Origin: Leptobrachium leishanense
Lineage: Eukaryota; Chordata; Amphibia; Anura; Megophryidae
Direction: 5' to 3'
DNA: 64,000 nucleotides
NCBI GenBank assembly: GCA_009667805.1
Contig: CM019066.1
Span: forward strand, 7,130,001-7,194,000
The translations under genes were made by a program, and so were the position numbers. The notes beneath the pieces were generated by a model. It saw nothing but the letters and a program-made list of their open reading frames with translations, was not told where the DNA came from and did not search any database. Within the stretch, counting starts at the first letter, position 1. Each line of letters begins with the position of its first letter. Shown piece after piece: positions 55,746-64,000 of the stretch.

Positions 55746-55906
55746 TTGCTGTCCGTCCTAAATACATCAGTCCGGCTTATCTATCTCACCCGTCGCTCTA
55801 TCTCTGTCGCTCTTCTCTGTGAATCCATACACTGGCTCCCCACCCCCAGCAGCATTAAATTAAAATTACAGTTATCGGGTTGCATTTTTTACTTAGAATA
55901 TACAAA
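55746..55906 (+). mobile_element. L2-like LINE fragment
   Basis: The frame contains TSVRLIYLTRRSISVALLCE and SIHWLPTPSSIKLKLQ, similar to the L2 C-terminal motif (LHWLP plus a following hydrophobic stretch). It is cut by the Tc1 element beginning at 55909. Confidence 0.6.
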
Positions 55907-56220
55907 TACAGTTGTGTTCAAAATTATTCAACCCCCACTGAAATTGAGTGTTTTGGCCAGTTTGACATAGATTTTGATCATTCAGTCATCTTGCTTACAA
56001 TTAAATCACGTGTAGGTCAGACAAATATAACATAACACTTATAATGAAATAACCACAAATGTCTCTTCTGTGCTCACATCATTATCAGTTTTATTCAACC
56101 CCCAAGTGACATTCAATCTTAGTACTTAGTACAACATCCTTTTACAGTTATAACCAGGGCTCGAGTCGAGCGGGAACGCGCAGGAACGGCGTTCCCGCAC
56201 TTCTCCCACAGCGGGAACCA

Positions 56221-56765
56221 GGGGGCAATATCCATGAGACCTGGGGCATATCCATGAGACCAGGGGGCAATATCCATGAGACCTGGGGCAGTATCCATGA
56301 GACCTGGGGCAGTATCCATGAGACCGGGGGCAATATCCATGAGAGCTGGGGCATATCCATGAGAGCTGGGGACATATCCATGAGACCAGGGGGCAATATC
56401 CATGAGACCTGGGGGCATTATCCATGAGACCTGGGGGCAATATCCATGAGACCTGGGGCATATCCATGAGAGCTGGGGCATATCCATGAGACCAGGGGGC
56501 AATATCATGAGACCTGGGGCATATCCATGAGACCTGGGGGCAATATCCATGAGACCGGGGGCAATATCCATGAGACCAGGGGGCAATATCCATGAGACCT
56601 GGGGCATATCCATGAGAGCTGGGGGCATTATCCATGAGACCTGGGGCATATCCATGAGAGCTGGGGGCATATCCATGAGAGCTGGGGGCATATCCATGAG
56701 AGCTGGGGGCATTATCCATGAGACCTGGGGCATTATCCATGAGAGCTGGGGGGGCATTATCCATA
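56221..56765 (+). repeat. 20-22-bp minisatellite, block 1
   Basis: Units of CATATCCATGAGACCTGGGG with variants (GACCAGGGGG, GAGAGCTGGGG, CAATATCC, CAGTATCC, CATTATCC). The order of variants over the first 270 bp matches 57967-58240 in block 2. Frames open on both strands (for example 219-220 codons on the minus strand) are artefacts. Confidence 0.95.
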
Positions 56766-57190
56766 TGAGCTGGGGCAATTATATCCAAGTGAACTGGGGG
56801 AAATTATATCCAGTGAACTGGGGGCAATTATATCCATGTGAACTGGGTATATTATTCTGGGGGTTCAGCGCTGTGTATATTATTCTGGGGGTTCAGCACT
56901 GCGTATATTATTCTGGGGGTCTGTGCCTGGAGATATATAACGGCGTTCCCGCACTTCTCCCACAGCGGGAACGCTGCGGGAACGCAGCGTTCCCGCTATG
57001 GCCCGAGCCCGAACGCCGCCGCCGCACATTGCCGCGTGCTTCCTGTTACAAGGGCCGGTGACAGGAGGTGGAGCCGCTCGCCTGGCTGTTTCATAGATCC
57101 CAGGCGAGCGGCTGCACTTCCTGTCAGCGGCCGCTGAAGCAGGAAGCCCCCGGCCGCTGGCAATGTGGAGCAGAAGCAGCAGCAAAGGTG

Positions 57191-58515
57191 AGCTGGGGGG
57201 GCAATATCCATGAGACCTGGGGGGGCAATATCCATGAGACCTGGGGGGCAATATCCATGAGACCTGGGGCATTATCCATGAGACCTGGGGCATATCCATG
57301 AGAGCTGGGGCATATCCATGAGACCTGGGGGCAATATTCATGAGACCTGGGGCATATCCATGAGACCAGGGGGCATTATCCATGAGACCTGGGGCAATAT
57401 CCATGAGAGCTGGGGCATTATCCATGAGAGCTGTGGCATATCCATGAGACCTGGGGCATATCCATGAGACCAGGGGGCAATATCCATGAGACCAGGGGGC
57501 AATATCCATGAGAGCTGGGGCATATCCATGAGACCAGGGGGCAATATCCATGAGACCTGGGGCATATCCATGAGACTTGGGGCAGTATCCATGAGACCTG
57601 GGGCATATCCGTGAGACCAGGGGGCAATATCCATGAGACCTGGGGGCAATATCCATGAGACCTGGGGCATATCCATGAGACCTGGGGCATATCCATGAGA
57701 CCTGGGGCAGTATCCATGAGACCTGGGGCATATCCATGAGACCTGGGGGCAATATCCATGAGACCTGGGGCATATCCATGAGACTTGGGGCAGTATCCAT
57801 GAGACCTGGGGCATATCCATGAGACCAGGGGGCAATATCCATGAGACCTGGGGGCAATATCCATGAGACCTGGGGCATATCCATGAGACCTGGGGGCAAT
57901 ATCCATGAGACCTGGGGCATATCCATGAGAGCTGGGGACATATCCATGAGAGCTGGGGCATATCCATGAGACCAGGGGGCAATATCCATGAGACCTGGGG
58001 CATATCCATGAGACCAGGGGGCAATATCCATGAGACCTGGGGCAGTATCCATGAGACCTGGGGCAGTATCCATGAGACCGGGGGCAATATCCATGAGAGC
58101 TGGGGCATATCCATGAGAGCTGGGGACATATCCATGAGACCAGGGGGCAATATCCATGAGACCTGGGGCATTATCCATGAGACCTGGGGGCAATATCCAT
58201 GAGACCTGGGGCATATCCATGAGAGCTGGGGCATATCCATGAGACCAGGGGGCAATATCCATGAGACCTGGGGCATATCCATGAGACCTGGGGGCAATAT
58301 CCATGAGACCGGGGGGCAATATCCATGAGACCAGGGGGCAATATCCATGAGACCTGGGGCATATCCATGAGAGCTGGGGGCATTATCCATGAGACCTGGG
58401 GCATATCCATGAGAGCTGGGGGCATATCCATGAGAGCTGGGGGCATTATCCATGAGAGCTGGGGGCATTATCCATGAGACCTGGGGGCATTATCCATGAG
58501 AGCTGGGGGGGCATT
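57191..58515 (+). repeat. 20-22-bp minisatellite, block 2
   Basis: The same units as block 1, about 60 in number. Open minus-strand frames up to 479 codons result from the absence of stop words in the unit. The block starts with GGGGGGGCAATATCC and ends with GGCATTATCCATATGAGC. Confidence 0.95.
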
Positions 58516-58881
58516 ATCCATATGAGCTGGGGCAATTATATCCAAGTGAACTGGGGGAAATTATATCCAAGTGAACTGGGGGCAATTATATCCATGTGAA
58601 CTGGGGAAAATATATCCATATAACCAGTGCTGTGTATATTATTCTTGGGGTTCAGTGCTGTGTATGTTATTCTGGGGGCTCAGTGCTGTGTATATTATTC
58701 TTGGAGTTCAGTGCTGTGTATATTATCCTGGAGGCTCAGTGCTGTGTATATTATTCTGGGGGCTCAGCACTGTCTATATTATTCTGGGGGTTCAGCGCTG
58801 TGTATATTATTCTGGGGGTTCAGCACTGCGTATATTATTCTGGGGGTCTGTGCCTGGAGATATATATATATATATATATAT
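58516..58881 (+). repeat. TATTATTCTGGGGG tail repeats and (TA)n
   Basis: A 31-33-bp unit of CAGTGCTGTGTATATTATTC followed by TGGGGGCT recurs about seven times in 58625-58850. A shorter version lies at 56850-56925. The tail ends in (TA)n at 58858-58881. Confidence 0.88.
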
Positions 58882-59060
58882 AAAATGCGTTAGTCCAGTT
58901 GCCACAATCACGAGTATACCTGTACGTAGTGATACCTTTCACTGATTAGTATAGTTTCCAGTTTACACTCTTGAAAGCTTGTCTTTTAAATGTAATGCTA
59001 ACCCAATAAAAATGGTATCACCGGCACGCACTGCTATACTCGTGATATATATATATATAT
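58882..59060. repeat. Imperfect inverted repeat within hAT
   Basis: CACGAGTATA at 58909 mirrors TATACTCGTG at 59034, with an inner partial match (AGTGATACC/GGTATCACC). It may be a small palindromic MITE, since it is absent from the equivalent position after block 1. A (TA)n run follows. Confidence 0.5.
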
Positions 59061-59501
59061 TTTCTTCAGGTAATAGGGGTTGTGGAATTCGTGGGTGAGT
59101 TCCCTCACTTTTTTTCCCAGGACTTGACCCCTGGTTATAACAGCTTTTAAACGTGAAGCATAGCTTGACACAAGTGTCTTGCAGCGATCTACAGGTATCT
59201 TCGCCCATTCGTCATGGGCAAAAGCCTCCAGTTCAGTCACATTCTTAGGCTTGCGCACTGCAACTGCTTTCTGCAGGTACAGGGAAGCTTCAGCATGTGC
59301 AAGGTAACATGGATTCTCTTCAGTACCAGGAGATATTGGATGACAATGTGATGCAGTCCGTCACAAACCTGAGGCTTGGGAGATGTTGGACCTTTCAACA
59401 GGACAATGAGCCCAAACATACCTTCAAGTCCACTAGAGCATGGTTGCAGATTAAAGGCTGGAACATTTTGGAGTGGCCATCGCAGTCACCTGACTTAAAT
59501 C

Positions 59502-61218
<1,717 letters not shown>

Positions 61219-61220
61219 TA

Positions 61221-61440
61221 GTGCTAGCAGAATCCGGACCGTGGTACAATCATACTCGTGCACACAGGGTGTGCCCTGGTGTGCCCAGACACACCCTAAT
61301 TTTGGGTGAATGGTTCATCTTTGGCCCCCTACATAGATATTTTGGCTGTTTCTTATCGGTTTCATGATTATTTACATGAACATTGACTATATCGCTGCAT
61401 AAACTCTTTCTTTCTTTCTTTCTCTTTCTTTCTTTCTTTC
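61221..61440. repeat. Unassigned sequence ending in (CTTT)n
   Basis: A run of CTTT and TTTC units occupies 61407-61441. Upstream, ACACAGGGTGTGCCCTGGTG and GTGTGCCCAGACACACC form short inverted repeats. No gene. Confidence 0.6.
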
Positions 61441-61607
61441 TAAGGATACATTGAGATTTCTTTCGTTTCAAGTATGTCCTGGGTTCAAGAACATTGAAAT
61501 GTTACAGTTGTTACAGAAATACAAAGTAATAAAATGCAAGATATTAAATAAACAGCACAAATATACATATTAACAGAAAATAAATATAGTCACTATGTTA
61601 CATATTT

Positions 61608-61815
61608 ACAGGTGCATTCTGTATATAGTCACTGTTACATGTTTACAGGCGCATTCTGTATATAGTCACTATGTTACATGTTTACAGGTGCATTCTGTAT
61701 ATAGTTACTATGTTACATGTTTACAGGTGCATTCTGTATATAGTCACTATGTTACATGTTTACAGGTGCATTCTGTATATAGTCACTATGTTACATGTTT
61801 ACAGGTGCATTCCGT
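61608..61815 (-). repeat. About 40-bp tandem array in LINE 3' UTR
   Basis: Five to six units of TTTACAGGTGCATTCTGTAT followed by ATAGTCACTATGTTACATG. The LINE copy at 11130 has this segment once, so the expansion happened in this copy. Confidence 0.92.
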
Positions 61816-62071
61816 ATTGATGTATGTTAATATGGAGCTCTTGAGTGACTTTAGACTGGGGGAAGATTTGATGGCGTCTGGGAGGTTATTCCATATTTGC
61901 GGTGCTCTGTAGGAAAATGAGGATCGAGCCACTTTCTTTTGTATTGTGGTATTGCAGGTAAGTTGCAGGTCCTGGATCGGAGGTTATAGGATGAGGGAAC
62001 TGCTGGGGGAAGCAGCCTATTCAGGTAGGGTGGTAGCTTCCCAGAAAAGCTCTTAAACACCAGGTTGGAAT

Positions 62072-62408
62072 TCCATTAGGTAACTCTTCCATGGGTATCC
62101 CCAGATTTTAAGCCGTCCCAGGACTGTACTTTCAGAGATGGTCCTTGTACCCAGTCCTTTGTACCAGTGAGCGCTGGCTCTTTGCCTCTCCAGCCCCCCC
62201 CACCCAACCCCCAACCCATTTGGTTCAGGTATATGGGCCCCCTGATCAAGTTTCCATTCAGCCTAAGAGAGCAGATTTACCAGAGGTCTTGCCTTGCAAA
62301 CTCCTTTGCAAAGACAGGAGAAACAAAAAACACAAGTTCTGCGTTTAAAATCTGACACACCACGCAGAATGATGCCCGTGCATGACACCTCCCACCTAAA
62401 GTTGGACG
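62072..62408. other. 337-bp unrelated insertion in LINE
   Basis: The segment from ATTCCATTAGGTAACTCTTC to about GTTGGACGACGGAGG is absent in the LINE copy at 11405-11445. It has no terminal repeats that I can see, includes a C-rich patch (62195-62217), and shows no clear target duplication. Origin unknown. Confidence 0.6.
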
Positions 62409-62512
62409 ACGGAGGATTCCAGCGATGGCCAGTTTAGTTCTTTTAACATGTCACAATGGTGGGTCATGTTGTTACATTGTAGCACAAGCAGCAGAATGAG
62501 ATATACATTGAT

Positions 62513-62855
62513 TATTTATAAATAAAAATAACTGTTCTGTACAAAATTATCCAAACATAGATATGTAGTTAATAAATATTCCATGGGTGCACACCCTAAT
62601 GAAATAGGCTGCGCACGCCAGTGGGTACAATGTAATATATAAAGCTGTGTCTGGATGAGTAGCAATAACTCCATTTGTTACTATTAGAAATGAAACTATA
62701 GAACCATTCTCTGTGAAGAAGCTTTTTCAGAGGACGTGGGGACTTAATGTTCAGTAAATCTCCTTTGTGCATTTATAAAGTCCTTTACCAAATTACACAG
62801 AAACGGTTATATAACTGGACACTTAATTCCCTGAATTCTCAGAACCCAATCTTAC
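62513..62855. other. Likely intron of the minus-strand gene
   Basis: No repeat boundary is recognised between the LINE and the exon. The sequence directly left of the exon begins with the donor (GTAAGATTGGG on the minus strand). Confidence 0.4.
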
Positions 62856-62970
62856 CTAGAACTCGCAGCACAATGTGAACACTGCTGTTTACCAAATGTC
62901 CCCATTCATCCCTGAAGAGCAGCTTTCCAAGACGATCCTGAGGACATTGGATAATTTGCACATACAGATT
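62856..62970 (-). CDS. Internal exon of an unidentified host gene
   Basis: On the minus strand CATGTTTCTTGCAG precedes the exon and GTAAGATTGGG follows it, an excellent acceptor and donor. The 115-bp exon is open in only one of three frames, with phase 0 at its start and one spare base at its end. It encodes NLYVQIIQCPQDRLGKLLFR followed by DEWGHLVNSSVHIVLRVL. The composition is protein-like (hydrophobic alternation, acidic and basic residues, two Trp/Tyr aromatic positions). I do not recognise the protein. Neighbouring exons were not found within the window. It could be a dead exon copy, but intact splice signals argue against that. Confidence 0.6.
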
Positions 62971-63222
62971 CTGCAAGAAACATGTAAATCTCAATAAAAC
63001 TCCCCACCCCCCAAAGAAAACCCCATTTTCTGTCCTTGGAGTTACAAGTGAGTCTTGGTTGTGCTAACATGTAACCTATAAAGGTCTGATTCATGCTATG
63101 TTTTGTGTTCTGTGAACCTTCCCACGTTACGTACACATGTAAAAGCTTCAACGCATTCATTTGAATGTCTTGTGTCTTCCTAAAAGAAAATAAAAACAAA
63201 AAAGAATATAGCTCTCTCAGCC
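62971..63222. other. Likely intron of the minus-strand gene
   Basis: The polypyrimidine acceptor lies at its left edge. A C-run and AAAGAAAACCCC occur at 63001-63025. No repeats recognised. Confidence 0.4.
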
Positions 63223-63540
63223 CAGGGATCAGTAACCGTGGCCCTTCAGGGGCCTTATCACCTCCTTAACGCTAGCACTCACATAAATGTTGCATTAGCG
63301 CTAGGTTAATTGAGGTGATAGCGCGCCGCATAGATTACCTCCTGAACACTAACATGTTAAAACCCCCGTTAGCGAATCGGCAGTAGCACTTTTTAGCGTG
63401 AGCTTACTGTACTTTGCTCTCCCTATGCTTAACATGGGGAGTGCAACGTGTAAGCAGAGAGGTATTAGCATTAAGATTGTAAGGTACTAATGCTAATTAC
63501 GAACCGCCGTCGCTAAGTAAAAAGTTCTGGAAGGAAGTCT
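63223..63540. mobile_element. Composite of MITE fragments
   Basis: CAGGGATCAGTAACCGTGGC at 63223 is the terminus of the 31772-type MITE. From 63239 GGGGCCTTATCACCTCC onward, the sequence follows the 7006/23171 MITE family, with the shared core CCCTATGCTTAACATGGGGA at 63420. Right ends are missing. Confidence 0.65.
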
Positions 63541-63604
63541 AATACTGGTGGCAGTGGTGACATTTTGGTTAAGAATGGCCTTTGTCATGGACTTAATGGC
63601 TTAA

Positions 63605-64000
63605 TGGCTGGAAAGGTTCAGCCTCTCACACATCACCTACTGCTGTTGATCCAAAAGAAGGCAAAAAAGCCCAGTCTGAAGCGCTCGCCAATATGCAACA
63701 AACTGGGAAAAAATTCCTTCTTGACCCCAGATGGCGTCAGATTCCTCCTTGGATCAAGAAGTGTTTACCCACATATTAAATATTATGACCCTTAATATTC
63801 TGTGTCTGCAGGAAGTCATCCAGTCGTTGTTTAAAAGTCTGTACAGTCTCTGACCCAACCACCTCAACAGGCAGAGAATTCAACAGCTTTATTGTTCTCA
63901 GTGAAAAATAACCCATCCTATGCTTTACGCTGAATTTCCTTTTGTCCAGTCTAAATGGGTGACCTCGTGTCCTGTGTATAGTCCTGTTAATGAATAGGCT
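63605..64000 (-). mobile_element. CR1-like LINE 3' part, runs off the window
   Basis: The minus strand reads from the C-terminal region (equivalent of HRKGYFTVRKIKLWNSLPVE near 63880-63930) through the 3' UTR (AAGAAGGAATTTTTTCCCAG near 63710) to AGAGGCTGAACC near 63620. It belongs to the same family as 33480-34910 and 50904-51435. Confidence 0.85.

Larger units (their letters stand above)
56155..59133. mobile_element. Non-autonomous hAT element with large minisatellite
   Basis: The termini CAGGGCTCGAGTC and GACTTGACCCCTG are imperfect inverted repeats (two mismatches), flanked by GTTATAAC on both sides (56147-56154, 59134-59141). The uninterrupted target is seen in Tc1 copy B near 60067 (CAGTTATAACAGC). 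The interior has two minisatellite blocks, each followed by the same tail (CTGGGGGCAATTATATCC, then TATTATTCTGGGGGTTCAGC). A GC-rich segment (56940-57190) lies between them. Confidence 0.93.
61442..62512 (-). mobile_element. LINE 3' part (same family as 10945-14525)
   Basis: The minus-strand 3' UTR (AAGGATACATTGAGATTTCT at the end) leads into the C-terminal region, with GKLPPYLNRLLPPAVPSSYN near 62030. It is interrupted at 62072-62408 by unrelated sequence and resumes at CCAGCGATGGCCAGTTTAGT (62419). A 40-bp segment of the 3' UTR is amplified at 61608-61815. Confidence 0.85.

Noticed and set aside
56880..58468. Minus-strand frames of 479 and 376 codons with PPGLMDMPQVSW repeats
   Set aside because: They are minisatellite translations: several phases are open at once and the region is a non-autonomous hAT interior.
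62906..63199. 97-codon minus-strand open frame overlapping the host exon
   Set aside because: It is in a different frame from the spliced exon and crosses the acceptor. The exon frame fits the splice signals better.

Overview
The window is vertebrate-type nuclear DNA made almost entirely of transposable elements. No complete host gene, rRNA, tRNA gene or CRISPR array could be found. The mixture (CR1-like and L2-like LINEs, a tRNA-headed SINE, Tc1-like, hAT, piggyBac-like TTAA, T2/Kolobok-like TTAA and Helitron elements, one Ty3/gypsy remnant, and many palindromic MITEs) suggests an amphibian, most likely a frog. That is inference from element composition; the species cannot be named. The only convincing host coding sequence is one 115-bp exon on the minus strand at 62856-62970, with a clean acceptor, a clean donor and a single open frame.

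Layout. 0-10 kb: hAT-type MITEs, a fold-back element built from an iterated ATTACCCGGGTAAT palindrome (4226-5331), a hAT MITE with a second MITE inside it (5455-6987), and a T2-like MITE (8909-9514). 10.5-14.6 kb: a LINE inserted in reverse orientation into the 3' tail of a LINE of its own family, and itself interrupted by a piggyBac-like MITE. 15-26 kb: L2-like and CR1 fragments, a MITE carrying a hAT element with a 30-bp minisatellite, a 5'-half Tc1, and a large fold-back repeat. 26.9-33 kb: two piggyBac-like elements, a non-repetitive stretch, 1.4 kb of pyrimidine-rich sequence and a tandem MITE pair. 33.5-39.6 kb: a CR1 copy in which a 14-codon segment has expanded to 15 tandem units, a SINE and more MITEs.

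39.8-47.2 kb: a 7.4-kb hAT element with a perfect 8-bp target duplication, sitting in degenerate TTAGGG-like DNA. It carries a decayed BED-finger transposase, two internal tandem arrays and two inserted MITEs. 49.4-54.6 kb: one piggyBac-like copy split by a Tc1 element (itself carrying a CR1 fragment), a Helitron and a gypsy remnant. Its relative at 26.9-27.9 kb shows the uninterrupted sequence. 55.9-61.2 kb: two Tc1 copies form a palindrome, and one holds a 3-kb hAT element full of minisatellite. 61.4-64 kb: LINE fragments and the host exon.

No genes here work together in a pathway. The recoverable biology is the order of transposon insertions, the birth of minisatellites inside transposons, sharing of a 3' tail between a LINE and a SINE, and palindromic MITEs whose arms change in a matched way between copies. 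Every transposase and reverse transcriptase seen is broken or partial. The long open frames in repeat arrays (pyrimidine-rich DNA near 31 kb, minisatellites near 18 kb and 56-58 kb) are by-products of repetition, not genes.
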